From Arthrobacter sp. NicSoilB8 (GTDB taxonomy: Bacteria; Actinomycetota; Actinomycetes; Actinomycetales; Micrococcaceae): DNA of 64,000 bases. Position 1 is the stretch's first letter, and every line of letters starts with the position of its first letter. The stretch lies in assembly GCF_019977355.1 (NCBI RefSeq), contig NZ_AP024655.1, positions 1,736,001 through 1,800,000 of the forward strand. The letters are read 5' to 3'. Shown in pieces: positions 54,953 through 63,483 of the stretch. The notes under the pieces are model-generated. The model made no database searches, had not been told where the DNA came from, and saw only the letters and a program-made list of their open reading frames with translations. The translations under genes and the position numbers were made by a program.

Positions 54953-55723
54953 TCACGATGGCACCACCCATGACTGGCCGGGTGCCAGGATCACTGCCGT
55001 GCAGCCGGGAGCCTGCTGCGCGACGGCATCAGCGAACCGGCGGCCGGGCTGCTCGAGCCAGCCCCGGGCAAAGTGCGTGATCAACGGAGGGTGCAAGGTT
55101 CCCCAGTGCACCGGCAGGCCGAACCGGGCGCCGCACATCGCCACCGCCTCAGCGGCGCTCTCCGGAGACAGGTGACCAGCCGAGAGCCGCGGTCCCCACC
55201 CCCAGACCGGGACCAGGGCGACATCGATGGGGCCGCCCGCCATGGCGGGGAGCGCTGCCATCTCCGGATACAGCCCCGTGTCACCGGCGATCCAGACGAT
55301 GCCCGATGGCCCCCGGACCAGCTGGCCGTTGGCGTCGTTAGGGCGGTGCGGCATGGGGCGGCTGCGGTGCTCCGCCGGCACCTGGCGAATCTGGACCCCG
55401 CTGCCGGCCGGGACGGTTGGCGAAGTCCAGCCGTCCCCGAGGGGAACAGTGTGCGCCAGGTTCCGGCGACTTAACCAGTCGACGTTCGCCGGAGCGCTCA
55501 TGAGCGCCGCTCCGCGCAGCATCCGGAGGGAGCGCAACTCGGCGTGGTCGTGATGGAGGTGGGAGAGGAGCACCACGTCCGGCCGGCGCCACAATGCCGG
55601 GTCCGGCCGCGGTGCCAGGCGCCGCAACAGCCCGGCATGTGGACGAAGCAGCGGATCGGTCAGGACCCGAACCCCGTCGATATCCAGAACCACTGACGAG
55701 TGACCCAGCCAGGTGATTCTCAT
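54953..55723 (-). CDS. Metallo-beta-lactamase-fold hydrolase (UlaG/NAPE-PLD-like)
   Basis: A 256-aa MBL-fold hydrolase. MRITWLGHSSVVLDIDGVRVLTDPLL at the N-terminus and LSHLHHDHAEL (the HxHxDH metal site) are typical of the UlaG-like branch. WIAGDTGLYPEM carries a further metal Asp, and LPVHWGTLHPP the final His. It is cytosolic and stands next to the phosphodiesterase fusion in convergent orientation; the two need not be linked. The substrate is unknown. Confidence 0.85.
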   Translation of the reverse strand: MRITWLGHSSVVLDIDGVRVLTDPLLRPHAGLLRRLAPRPDPALWRRPDVVLLSHLHHDHAELRSLRMLRGAALMSAPANVDWLSRRNLAHTVPLGDGWTSPTVPAGSGVQIRQVPAEHRSRPMPHRPNDANGQLVRGPSGIVWIAGDTGLYPEMAALPAMAGGPIDVALVPVWGWGPRLSAGHLSPESAAEAVAMCGARFGLPVHWGTLHPPLITHFARGWLEQPGRRFADAVAQQAPGCTAVILAPGQSWVVPS

Positions 55724-55757
55724 GCCGGGCGCGGCCCGCGTGTCACGTCACGTCAGC

Positions 55758-56147
55758 TCAGGCCAGGGCCTTTGCCTTGAGGGATTCAAACTCGGTCGCA
55801 CTGATGGCTCCGGAATCCAGCAGCGCCTTGGCGTCCGCGATCTGCGCGGCCGGAGTGGCCGCCGTGCCAGCGGCTTGCTTGATGTACTCCTGCTGGGCAG
55901 CCTGTTGCTGGGCCACTCGGGCCATCTGGCGTTCGGCCATGCTGCGCCCCCGGGCGATCAGGTAGATAAGGGCGCCGAGCCAGGGCAGGAAGATCATTAA
56001 TATTGCCCACCCGGCCTTGGCCCAGCCGCTGAGCGAGTGGTCGCCGAACATGTCAAACAAGCAGCGGAAATACACCGTCAGCGCGGCGATCCAGATGAAG
56101 AACCAGAAACTCCACAGCAGAATGTCCCAGAAGCTAGTGGTGCCCAT
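55758..56147 (-). CDS. PLDc_N/SHOCT-domain membrane protein
   Basis: A 129-aa membrane protein. The first 70 residues hold two TM helices (FWDILLWSFWFFIWIAALTVYFRCLFDMF and AGWAILMIFLPWLGALIYLIARG) in the PLDc_N arrangement, then a Gln/Ala-rich linker (MAERQMARVAQQQAAQQEYIKQ) and a C-terminal SHOCT motif (AQIADAKALLDSGAISATEFESLKAKAL). The ATG at 56147 has GGAGGAG six bases upstream, a strong start signal. The role is unknown; SHOCT domains are thought to mediate oligomerisation. The 238-base gap upstream to panB contains nothing recognised. Confidence 0.85.
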   Translation of the reverse strand: MGTTSFWDILLWSFWFFIWIAALTVYFRCLFDMFGDHSLSGWAKAGWAILMIFLPWLGALIYLIARGRSMAERQMARVAQQQAAQQEYIKQAAGTAATPAAQIADAKALLDSGAISATEFESLKAKALA

Positions 56148-56385
56148 CGATACTCCTCCCATCGTGTCCGCCGGTGCCGGGCCCAGCGCCTCTCGCACGA
56201 GACGGCCGGTCCGGCGGAACATCTTGAGGTCCTGATGCGGACCTTAATGGTCAGCCTGCCCGGACTCCCTACGCAACGCATCCCCCGGGAAGGATGAGGT
56301 GTCACCGCAGGTCACGGTTTGGAGAGTAATAGCGACTGCCTTCCGGGCACCGGTGGTGGCTTGGAATCAGTGCGCCGGCTGTGGC

Positions 56386-57336
56386 TTAGAAGGAGTGTTC
56401 GGGGCCGGGGAAGTGGCCGGAGCGGACGTCGTCGCCGTAGGCTTTGGCGGCGTTGGTGAGCGAGGTCCGCAGGTCCGCGTACTGCTTGACGAATTTGGCC
56501 ATCTTTCCGCCGCGCAGTCCCGCCATGTCCTGCCATACCAGGACTTGCCCGGTGGTGGCGCTGCCGGCGCCGATGCCGACCGTGGGGACGTCGACGGCGG
56601 CATCCACGGCGGCCGCCGTGGCGGCGGGGACCATTTCCATCAGCACGCAGAACGCGCCGGCGTCGGCCAGGGCGACGGCGTCCTCGATCAGCCGCTGGGC
56701 GTCATCGCCGCGGCCCTGGACCCGGTAGCCGCCGAGGGCGTGCTCGCTCTGCGGGGTGAAGCCGATGTGTGCCATGACCGGGATGCCGGCCTGGACCATG
56801 GCGCGGACGGTCTCGGCGTAGAACTTTCCGCCTTCGATCTTGACGGCGTGGGCCAGGCCCTCCTTGAGGAACCGCACGCCGGTGGCGACGGCCTGCTGGG
56901 CGGAGACCTCGTAGCTGCCGAAGGGCAGGTCCGCGACCACCAGGGCGCGGCGCGCGGAGCGGGCGACGGCCCGGCAGAGGGGAAGGAGCTCGTCCACCGT
57001 GACGGGGAGGCTGGTCTCGTTGCCGAAGACGTTGTTGGAGGCCGAATCGCCCACCAGCAGGACCTCGATGCCGGCCTGGTCAAAGATCTCGGCCGTGTAC
57101 TGGTCGTAGGCGGTGAGCATGGCGAAGTGCTCGCCGCTGACCTTGGCCTGGTGGAGATGATGGGTGCGGATCCTGGCCGCCGGTTTCCGGGCCGCCTCCG
57201 CACTCCCTGCACTGTTCCCTGCACTGTTCCCGGCACTGTCCCCGGTGCCGGCGGCCGGGGAAGCCGCCGGGCCGCTGCCGTAGGGGGCCGCAAGTTCGGC
57301 GGGCGTGCTGGAATCGGAGCTGTTGCTGGTGGCCAT
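56386..57336 (-). CDS. panB: 3-methyl-2-oxobutanoate hydroxymethyltransferase
   Basis: First committed enzyme of pantothenate (CoA) synthesis: transfers a hydroxymethyl group from methylene-tetrahydrofolate to alpha-ketoisovalerate. The 316 aa include a disordered N-terminal extension with SAGN repeats (12-bp DNA units), then the TIM barrel with [14 protein letters not shown] [60 protein letters not shown] and [17 protein letters not shown]. The ATG at 57336 is supported by a TACGCT hexamer exactly six bases upstream; a GTG seven codons earlier is less likely. It is divergent from glnA2, as in mycobacteria. Confidence 0.93.
   Translation of the reverse strand: MATSNSSDSSTPAELAAPYGSGPAASPAAGTGDSAGNSAGNSAGSAEAARKPAARIRTHHLHQAKVSGEHFAMLTAYDQYTAEIFDQAGIEVLLVGDSASNNVFGNETSLPVTVDELLPLCRAVARSARRALVVADLPFGSYEVSAQQAVATGVRFLKEGLAHAVKIEGGKFYAETVRAMVQAGIPVMAHIGFTPQSEHALGGYRVQGRGDDAQRLIEDAVALADAGAFCVLMEMVPAATAAAVDAAVDVPTVGIGAGSATTGQVLVWQDMAGLRGGKMAKFVKQYADLRTSLTNAAKAYGDDVRSGHFPGPEHSF
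57201..57248. repeat. 12-bp tandem repeat in panB, about four copies
   Basis: Units related to CTGCACTGTTCC encode the SAGN repeats of the PanB N-terminal extension on the minus strand. Confidence 0.85.
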
Positions 57337-57342
57337 GCCACG

Positions 57343-57348
57343 AGCGTA
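57343..57348 (-). promoter_or_regulatory. -10 hexamer TACGCT, leaderless-type, before panB
   Basis: On the minus strand TACGCT is followed by six bases and the ATG of panB. Confidence 0.5.
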
Positions 57349-57467
57349 ATGCGACACGGGGTGCCGCAGCTACCGGGAGAGCGGCCGACGCCGGTGAATC
57401 ACGTCACACGCGCCACTCCCTTGGCCGCCCGACGCCGCCGAAGGAGCACCAAAACGTCCGACTTTGT

Positions 57468-57527
57468 GTTAACGGTGTGTTACGCGGAGCTCCGGCTTCA
57501 GCAATCGGTGCCAATGATTAGTAAAGT
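57468..57527 (+). promoter_or_regulatory. glnA2 promoter with possible GlnR-type site
   Basis: TAAAGT (57522-57527) is a plausible -10 element, predicting a 5' leader of about 65 bases. Upstream, GTTAA-N6-GTTAC (57468-57483) has the 5-6-5 spacing of actinobacterial GlnR half-sites, though the second half differs from GAAAC. The gap between panB and glnA2 holds no gene. Confidence 0.35.
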
Positions 57528-57600
57528 GAACCGTGAGCAGCCGCGGGGCCCATGAAAGGCGGGCCTGGGGCACGGATGGAAGAACCGGAAAGAGGCCAGT

Positions 57601-58941
57601 ATGGACCGCCAGCAAGAGTTTGTCCTGCGGACGATCGAAGAGCGCGATGTGCGGTTTGTGCGCCTGTGGTTCACCGACGTCGTGGGATCGCTCAAGTCCG
57701 TGGCTCTTGCCCCGGCCGAGGTGGAGGGCGCCTTCGAAGAAGGACTCGGCTTCGACGGATCCTCGATCGAGGGCCTGGCCCGTGTCTTTGAATCCGACAT
57801 GCTCGCACAGCCGGATCCGGCCACCTTCCAGATCCTGCCGTGGCGCGGCGAGACCGAGGCGACCTCGCGGATGTTCTGCGACATCCTCACGCCCGATGGC
57901 GAACCCTCCGCTGCGGATCCGCGCAACGTCCTCAAGCGCACTCTGGCCAAAGCCGCGGACATGGGCTTCACCTGCTACACCCACCCCGAGATCGAGTTCT
58001 ACCTGCTCAAGTCCCAGGAGCCGGGTCCTGACGGATCGCCCGTCCCCGTGGACGAGGGCGGCTACTTCGACCATGTCCCGGGCGGCGTGGCCCAGGACTT
58101 CCGCCGGACCGCCGTGACCATGCTCGAATCGGTGGGCATTTCCGTGGAGTTCAGCCACCACGAGGCCGGCCCGGGCCAGAACGAGATCGACCTGCGCTAC
58201 GCCGACGCACTGCAGACCGCGGACAACATCATGACGTTCCGGACCGTGATCAAGGAAGTCGCGCTGCAGCAGGGCACCTACGCCACCTTTATGCCCAAAC
58301 CCTTCACGGCCCACCCGGGATCCGGCATGCACACGCACTTCTCGCTGTTTGAAGGAGACACCAACGCCTTCTACGAGGCCGGTTCAGAGTTCCAGCTCTC
58401 CGAGACCGCGCGGCAGTTCATTGCCGGAATCCTCAAGCACGCGCCGGAATTCACGGCCGTCACCAACCAGTTCGTAAACTCCTACAAGCGGCTCTGGGGC
58501 GGCGGAGAAGCGCCAAGCTACCTGAGCTGGGGGCACAACAACCGCTCCGCGCTGGTCCGCGTCCCGCTGTACAAGCCCGGCAAGGGCCAGTCCGCGCGGA
58601 TCGAATACCGCGGCATCGACTCCGCTGCCAACCCCTACCTGGCGTACGCCGTGCTCCTGGGCGCCGGACTCAAGGGCATCGAGGAAGGCTACCAGCTCCC
58701 CGCGGCGGCGGAAGACGACATCTGGTCGCTGAGCTCGGCCGAACGCCGCGCCATGGGACACGACCCGCTGCCGGCGAGCCTGCACGACGCCATCCGGACC
58801 ATGGAGGATTCCGAACTCATGCCGCAGATCCTCGGCGAACAGGTGTTCGAGCACTTCCTGCGCAACAAGCGTGCAGAATGGCAGGACTACCGCCTCCAGG
58901 TGACGCCCTACGAACTGCAGCGCAACCTCGGCATTCTGTAG
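57601..58941 (+). CDS. glnA2: Glutamine synthetase-type ligase GlnA2
   Basis: Type I glutamine synthetase homologue (446 aa), matching mycobacterial GlnA2 by length and by its place between panB and glnE. Domains: beta-grasp (VRFVRLWFTDVVGSLKSV), EEGLGFDGSSIEGL, catalytic domain with THPEIEFYLL, GPGQNEIDLRYADAL, FMPKPFTAHPGSGMHTHFSL, NQFVNSYKRL and RIEYRGIDSAANPYLAYAVLL. At the adenylylation-loop position, where GlnA1 has Tyr in DLYELP, it has Trp375 (DIWSLS), so GlnE cannot modify it there. GAAAGAGG precedes the ATG. Its physiological substrate may differ from ammonia plus glutamate. Confidence 0.92.
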   Translation: MDRQQEFVLRTIEERDVRFVRLWFTDVVGSLKSVALAPAEVEGAFEEGLGFDGSSIEGLARVFESDMLAQPDPATFQILPWRGETEATSRMFCDILTPDGEPSAADPRNVLKRTLAKAADMGFTCYTHPEIEFYLLKSQEPGPDGSPVPVDEGGYFDHVPGGVAQDFRRTAVTMLESVGISVEFSHHEAGPGQNEIDLRYADALQTADNIMTFRTVIKEVALQQGTYATFMPKPFTAHPGSGMHTHFSLFEGDTNAFYEAGSEFQLSETARQFIAGILKHAPEFTAVTNQFVNSYKRLWGGGEAPSYLSWGHNNRSALVRVPLYKPGKGQSARIEYRGIDSAANPYLAYAVLLGAGLKGIEEGYQLPAAAEDDIWSLSSAERRAMGHDPLPASLHDAIRTMEDSELMPQILGEQVFEHFLRNKRAEWQDYRLQVTPYELQRNLGIL

Positions 58942-58950
58942 GCGAGCCCG

Positions 58951-61900
58951 GTGAGCCTGGCACGACGCCTCATTGCCGCCGGATTCAGCGATCTTGATAA
59001 AGGCGAACGGTTCCTGGCCGCCCGGGAACTGGAGGGGCTCGATCAGGATGCCCTCTTTGCCGGGCTGCAGCTGGCGGCAAACCCGGACACGGCGCTGCAG
59101 TCCCTGGTCCGGCTGATCGAGAAGCACCCGGAGCTGCGCAAGCTCGCCGTCGCGGACCCGGAAATCAGCGAACCGCTGTACCGGGTCCTGGGCGCTTCCG
59201 AGGCGCTCGGCGAATTCCTCATCCGCCACCCCGAACACCTCGACGCGTTCGAGGTCCGCGCCAGCCCGGAACCCCTGGCCGCGGATGCCGTGGTCTTGCG
59301 CGACCGGCTGCTGCAGTCGGTGCGGGCCGATCCGAAGTCTGCCCGGCCGGTGGCTGCCCTCAGCGGGCAAGAAGCCTATGCCGCCCTGCGGACCGCCTAC
59401 CGGCGCGGACTTGTTGAACTCGCCATCAAGGACCTTTGTGCCGCCGATCCGCTGGATTTCATGCCGGCTGCCGGCGCGGAACTGGCGGACCTCGCCGGCG
59501 CCGCCATCGAGGCGGCCCTCGCCGTGTCCCGGGCCGAAGCGGCGCAGAAGTTCGACGCCGCGGAGGTTGCCGACGTCGGGCTCGCGGTGATCGGCATGGG
59601 CAAGTGCGGCGCGCGCGAACTGAACTACATTTCCGACGTCGACGTCATCTACGTGATCGATTCCGGCACGCTGGAGGATGTCCGGGCCACCACGATCGGC
59701 ACGGCCCTCGCCTCGGGGATCTCGCGGGCGATCATGTCGACGAGCCGCGAACCCGGCCTGTGGGAGGTGGATGCGAACCTGCGGCCCGAGGGAAAATCCG
59801 GGCCGCTGGTCCGGACCCTGGCCTCGCACGAGAGCTACTACGCCCGGTGGGCCGAGAGCTGGGAATTCCAGGCCCTCCTGAAGGCCCGGACCATCGCCGG
59901 CGACACCGCCCTCGGAGAGCGCTACGAGGCCGCCGTGTCGCCGCTGATCTGGTCCTCGGCCGGCCGGGAAGGCTTCGTCGAATCCGTCCGCGCCATGCGC
60001 CGCCGCGTCACGGAGCACATTCCGGCCGATGAGGAGCAGCGGCAGATCAAGCTGGGACGCGGGGGACTGCGCGACGTCGAATTCACCGTCCAGCTGCTGC
60101 AGCTCGTGCACGGCAAGTCCGATGAATCGCTGCGCTGCCGGGACACCACGTCGGTCATTACCGCGCTGTCGGCAGGCGGGTACATCGGCCGCTCGGACGC
60201 CGCGGAGTTCGACCGTGACTACCGCTACCTGCGGCTGCTCGAGCACCGGATCCAGCTCTTCCAGCTGCGCCGGACGCACCTGATGCCGGTGAACGAAGCG
60301 TCGCTGCGCTCCCTGGCCAAGGCCGTCCTGGGCCCGTTCTCCACCGAGCGGCCCAAGCCGGACGCCCTGGTGGCGGCCTGGCGCAAGACCAAGCGCTCCG
60401 TCCGCGAACTCCACGAACGCATCTTCTACCGCCCGCTGCTGAACACCGTCGCCACCCTGAGCAGCGAAGAGGCGCGCCTGACGCCGGAAGCCGCGCAAGG
60501 CCGCCTCGCCGCCCTCGGCTACCTCGACCCCCGCGGCGCCATGCGCCACATCGAGGCCCTCACCGCCGGCGTCAGCCGCCGCGCCGCGCTCCAACGCCAG
60601 CTCCTGCCGATCCTGCTGGACTGGCTCGCCGACGGTGTGGACCCCGACGCCGGGCTGCTCGCCTTCCGGCGGGTCAGCGAGGCCCTCGGCACGACGCACT
60701 GGTACCTGGGCATGCTGAGGGATTCGACGGCGGCGGCCGAGCGGCTGTGCCACGTGCTCGCCAACTCCCGGCTGATCGCGGACCTGCTGGAGGTGTCGCC
60801 CGAGTCCGTGGCATGGCTCGGCACGGACAAGGAACTGGTGCCGCTCAGCTTCGAATCCCAATGGCTCGAGATCACGTCGAAGATGTCGCGGCACGCGGAC
60901 CCCGAGAGCGCCATGCGGCTGATCCGGCTGATCCGGCGCCGGGAGATCCTCCGGATCGCCATTGCGGACAGCGCCGGGCTGCTGGACCAGGACCAGGTGG
61001 GGGAAGCCCTGGCCGACACGGACCGGGCAGCCGTCCTGGGGGCGCTGCGCGTGGCGGAGACGATCATCACCGCCGAGGAACCGCTCAAGACGCACGTGCT
61101 GGTGGTCGCGATGGGCCGGCAGGGCGGCCGGGAGATCGGCTACGGCTCCGACGCCGACGTCATGTACGTCCACCGCGGACTCCCCGGCGTGCCGGACGAG
61201 GAAGCGCAGGCTCAGGCCCTGCAGATCGTGGCTAAGCTCTCCAGCCTGCTGACCCAGCCGCTCAAGCCGGCGATCCTGGCAGAACGGGTGCTGTCGGTGG
61301 ACGCCGACCTGCGCCCCGAGGGCAAAAGCGGACCCATGGTGCGGTCCCTGGAGTCCTTCGCCGAGTACTACCGCCGGTGGTCCCTCGTCTGGGAGGCCCA
61401 GGCGCTGCTGCGGGCGCGCCCGATGGCAGGTGACGACGCCCTGGCGGAGGACTTCATGGCCCTGATCGATCCGATCCGGTACCCGGAGGCACTCTCCGAC
61501 CAGGACGTGCGCGAGGTCCGGCGGGTCAAGGCCAGGGTGGAGTCGGAGCGCCTGCCGCGCGGCGCCGATCCCGCCAGGCACCTGAAGCTCGGCCGCGGAG
61601 GCCTGAGCGACGTCGAATGGCTGGCCCAGCTCCTCCAGCTCCGGCACGCCGGCAAGCACCCGGAGCTGCGGACCACATCCACCGTGGAGGCCCTTGAGGC
61701 GGCCGCCGCACTGGACCTGATTGACGCCGGGGACGCGGTGATCCTGCTCCGGGCCTGGCGGCTGGCGAGCCGGATCCGCTCGGCCAACGTCATCTGGACC
61801 GGCCGGCTTTCGGACCTGCTGCCCTCCTCCCGCCGCGACCTTGAAGCCGTGGCCCGCTGGTGCGGGTACGGGCAGGGAAACGCCGCGGCGCTGGAAGAGG

Positions 61901-61962
61901 ACTACCTGCGGCTGAGCCGGCGCGCCCGCGCCGTCTTCGAGCGGGTCTTCTACGGCCAGTGA
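58951..61962 (+). CDS. glnE: Bifunctional glutamine-synthetase adenylyltransferase/deadenylase
   Basis: GlnE adds or removes AMP on the adenylylation tyrosine of GlnA1 according to nitrogen status. The 1,003 aa contain two nucleotidyltransferase domains, each with the GMG-SD-D pattern: VIGMGKCGARELNYISDVDVIYV near 210-235 (deadenylase half) and VVAMGRQGGREIGYGSDADVMYVH near 715-740 (adenylyltransferase half), both followed by LRPEGKSGPLVR or LRPEGKSGPMVR. The GTG start is nine bases after glnA2, so both are probably co-transcribed. The partner glnA1 lies at the window's right end. Confidence 0.96.
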   Translation: MSLARRLIAAGFSDLDKGERFLAARELEGLDQDALFAGLQLAANPDTALQSLVRLIEKHPELRKLAVADPEISEPLYRVLGASEALGEFLIRHPEHLDAFEVRASPEPLAADAVVLRDRLLQSVRADPKSARPVAALSGQEAYAALRTAYRRGLVELAIKDLCAADPLDFMPAAGAELADLAGAAIEAALAVSRAEAAQKFDAAEVADVGLAVIGMGKCGARELNYISDVDVIYVIDSGTLEDVRATTIGTALASGISRAIMSTSREPGLWEVDANLRPEGKSGPLVRTLASHESYYARWAESWEFQALLKARTIAGDTALGERYEAAVSPLIWSSAGREGFVESVRAMRRRVTEHIPADEEQRQIKLGRGGLRDVEFTVQLLQLVHGKSDESLRCRDTTSVITALSAGGYIGRSDAAEFDRDYRYLRLLEHRIQLFQLRRTHLMPVNEASLRSLAKAVLGPFSTERPKPDALVAAWRKTKRSVRELHERIFYRPLLNTVATLSSEEARLTPEAAQGRLAALGYLDPRGAMRHIEALTAGVSRRAALQRQLLPILLDWLADGVDPDAGLLAFRRVSEALGTTHWYLGMLRDSTAAAERLCHVLANSRLIADLLEVSPESVAWLGTDKELVPLSFESQWLEITSKMSRHADPESAMRLIRLIRRREILRIAIADSAGLLDQDQVGEALADTDRAAVLGALRVAETIITAEEPLKTHVLVVAMGRQGGREIGYGSDADVMYVHRGLPGVPDEEAQAQALQIVAKLSSLLTQPLKPAILAERVLSVDADLRPEGKSGPMVRSLESFAEYYRRWSLVWEAQALLRARPMAGDDALAEDFMALIDPIRYPEALSDQDVREVRRVKARVESERLPRGADPARHLKLGRGGLSDVEWLAQLLQLRHAGKHPELRTTSTVEALEAAAALDLIDAGDAVILLRAWRLASRIRSANVIWTGRLSDLLPSSRRDLEAVARWCGYGQGNAAALEEDYLRLSRRARAVFERVFYGQ

Positions 61963-62028
61963 CGCCGCCGGGCCGCCGGTGGACGGCTACTGTCGCGCCC
62001 CCTTGCTGACACGATGGCCCTGCGGTGC

Positions 62029-62034
62029 TACCTT
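62029..62034 (+). promoter_or_regulatory. -10 hexamer TACCTT, leaderless-type, before the VOC gene
   Basis: TACCTT is followed by six bases and the ATG at 62041, and decides between this start and one nine codons upstream. Confidence 0.5.
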
Positions 62035-62040
62035 GGGCGG

Positions 62041-62457
62041 ATGGCCAGGCAACTGTTTGTGAACCTCCCCGTCCGGAATCTCGATAGGACCGTTGAGTTC
62101 TTCACCGCGCTGGGGTTCTCCTTCAACCCGGATTTCACCGACGAGAACGCGACCTGCATGATCGTCAATGACGGCGCTTACGTGATGCTGCTCGTCGAGT
62201 CCTACTTCAAGACCTTCACCGCCAAGTCCGTTGCCCCCACCGCGGACGGCGCCGAGGTCATCATGTCCTTCTCGCTTGAGAGCCGTGAAGCCGTGGATGA
62301 GGCCATCCGCACGGCGCTGACCTCCGGGGGCAGGGCATCGGAGGAGGCCCAGGACTACGGCTTCATGTACACCCACAGCTTCCAGGACCCGGACGGCCAC
62401 CTCTGGGAAGTCTTCTGGATGGATCCTGCAGGCCCGCCCAAGGACGCGGCGCTCTAA
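62041..62457 (+). CDS. VOC-superfamily (glyoxalase/extradiol-type) protein
   Basis: A 138-aa single-domain protein with the beta-alpha-beta-beta-beta fold pattern: QLFVNLPVRNLDRTVEFFTALGF, ATCMIVNDGAYVMLLVES, FSLESREAVDEAIRTALTSGG and the C-terminal FQDPDGHLWEVFWMDP. The PDGHxWE motif carries the usual metal Glu. This branch (lactoylglutathione lyase-like) is very common in actinobacteria, and functions range from glyoxalase to antibiotic binding, so no specific substrate is claimed. The start is fixed by a TACCTT hexamer. Confidence 0.85.
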   Translation: MARQLFVNLPVRNLDRTVEFFTALGFSFNPDFTDENATCMIVNDGAYVMLLVESYFKTFTAKSVAPTADGAEVIMSFSLESREAVDEAIRTALTSGGRASEEAQDYGFMYTHSFQDPDGHLWEVFWMDPAGPPKDAAL

Positions 62458-62494
62458 CCCGGTTCCTCACGCCGGCAGGCGACGCCGGCGCAGG

Positions 62495-62500
62495 TACGCT
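62495..62500 (+). promoter_or_regulatory. -10 hexamer TACGCT, leaderless-type, before the GNAT gene
   Basis: TACGCT is followed by six bases and the ATG at 62507. The same hexamer and spacing precede panB. Confidence 0.5.
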
Positions 62501-62506
62501 GTCTAC

Positions 62507-63022
62507 ATGTCTGGACAAGTTTGGCTGCTGCCCCTGAAAAACCTCGACGATGACGCCCGCGCCATCAAACTGGGGGAGATTGCGCTGCTGGAGCTGGGCG
62601 AGGGGCAGCAGAAGTTCGTTGGCGAGCCGCTGCGGATGATGCTCATCGCGCTGGAAGAGGACTCCCGCCACCCGTTTGCCGTGGACTCCGACGGCACCGC
62701 GGTGGGAGTCCTGACGCTCCAGTCCGGGGCGGCCACCCTGGCCGGCTGGCCCGACGACGACTCCGCCTGGCTCCTCCGGGGCTTCCTGATCGACCGGCGG
62801 CAGCAGGGCAAAGGCCTGGGCACCCTCGCCGCGGACGCCGCAGTGCGGGAGGCTGCCAAACTGACGGCCGGCTTCGGCAGCGGCCAGACCGGCGTCGTAC
62901 TCTCCGTTAACGAACTGAACCCCGGCGGGCGCGCCGCTTACCGAAAGGCCGGATTCGAGGACCGCGGCCGCTACGACGGCGGCGACGCCGGTCCGCAGCG
63001 CATCATGTACCGGGCGTTCTGA
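62507..63022 (+). CDS. GNAT-family N-acetyltransferase
   Basis: A 171-aa acetyl-CoA-dependent acetyltransferase. The core is WLLRGFLIDRRQQGKGLGTLAADAAV, with the acetyl-CoA loop QQGKGLG, followed by VVLSVNELNPGGRAAYRKAGFEDRGRY, the C-terminal GNAT strand and helix. The acceptor is unknown. It stands alone between the VOC gene and the small HTH gene. Its start is supported by a TACGCT hexamer six bases upstream. Confidence 0.87.
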   Translation: MSGQVWLLPLKNLDDDARAIKLGEIALLELGEGQQKFVGEPLRMMLIALEEDSRHPFAVDSDGTAVGVLTLQSGAATLAGWPDDDSAWLLRGFLIDRRQQGKGLGTLAADAAVREAAKLTAGFGSGQTGVVLSVNELNPGGRAAYRKAGFEDRGRYDGGDAGPQRIMYRAF

Positions 63023-63030
63023 TATCCGGG

Positions 63031-63058
63031 AGCCCTGAGCCCTGAGCCCTGAGCCCTT
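63031..63058. repeat. 7-bp tandem repeat, four copies
   Basis: AGCCCTG three times and AGCCCTT once, directly after the GNAT stop codon, in a non-coding gap. Confidence 0.9.
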
Positions 63059-63100
63059 AGCTTCGGGGCACCGGACAGCTCGAGGATCCGGGTGATCCGT

Positions 63101-63147
63101 CGTCAATTTTCGTTGACGGCACCCTCTGGCGTCAACTAGGGTTGACG
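63101..63147 (+). promoter_or_regulatory. Twin operators overlapping the promoter of the small HTH gene
   Basis: Two identical dyads CGTCAA-N6-TTGACG lie at 63101-63118 and 63130-63147, centres 29 bp apart. The right arm of the first, TTGACG (63113-63118), can act as -35. TAGGGT (63137-63142), in the centre of the second, can act as -10 with an 18-bp spacer. Binding at both would block the promoter. Confidence 0.65.
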
Positions 63148-63161
63148 CCAGGAGGTGTGGC

Positions 63162-63362
63162 ATGAAAACACTGATTGGCTCAATGGACGGCAAAGGCCCG
63201 GCCGAGGCGCTCTACGCCGTGGCGGAGCTCCACAAGGAACTGGCGCGCACTGAAACAGAGGTGGTGCTGCGCGCCCGGCAGGCCGGTCTCTCGTGGGAGG
63301 CAATCGCGGTGTGCCTGGGCGTCAGCAAGCAGGCCGTGCACAAGAAGTACGGTAAGCGCTGA
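63162..63362 (+). CDS. Small helix-turn-helix DNA-binding protein, probably self-regulated
   Basis: A 66-aa protein consisting of one helix (AEALYAVAELHKELARTETEVVLRARQ) and a C-terminal helix-turn-helix, GLSWEAIAVCLGVSKQAVHKKYGKR. Similar short proteins are common in actinobacteria, in some genomes beside Clp N-domain genes, which are absent here. AGGAGG stands seven bases before the ATG. Two identical operator dyads overlap its promoter, which suggests that it represses itself and perhaps other loci with the same site. Confidence 0.82.
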   Translation: MKTLIGSMDGKGPAEALYAVAELHKELARTETEVVLRARQAGLSWEAIAVCLGVSKQAVHKKYGKR

Positions 63363-63383
63363 GGCGGCGTGGCTGGGCCATAA

Positions 63384-63430
63384 CAGAAAGGCCGGCCCCG
63401 GAGAGATCTCCGTGGCCGGCCTTTCTGTTT
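63384..63430. terminator. Bidirectional terminator between the HTH gene and glnA1
   Basis: CAGAAAGGCCGGCC (63384-63397) pairs perfectly with its complement (63414-63427) around an inner hairpin CGGAGA-GA-TCTCCG. TTT follows on the plus side; on the minus side the stem ends in TTTCTG. Confidence 0.85.
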
Positions 63431-63483
63431 CGGAACCTTGCGGGGTTCCGGCGGGCTAAACCGTGCTTATCCGCGTGGTCTGG

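Noticed and set aside
58384-61659. Open frame of 1,091 codons on the minus strand, antisense to glnA2 and glnE
   Set aside because: Low-complexity Gly/Arg/Leu-rich translation without motifs; fully overlapped by two unmistakable genes.
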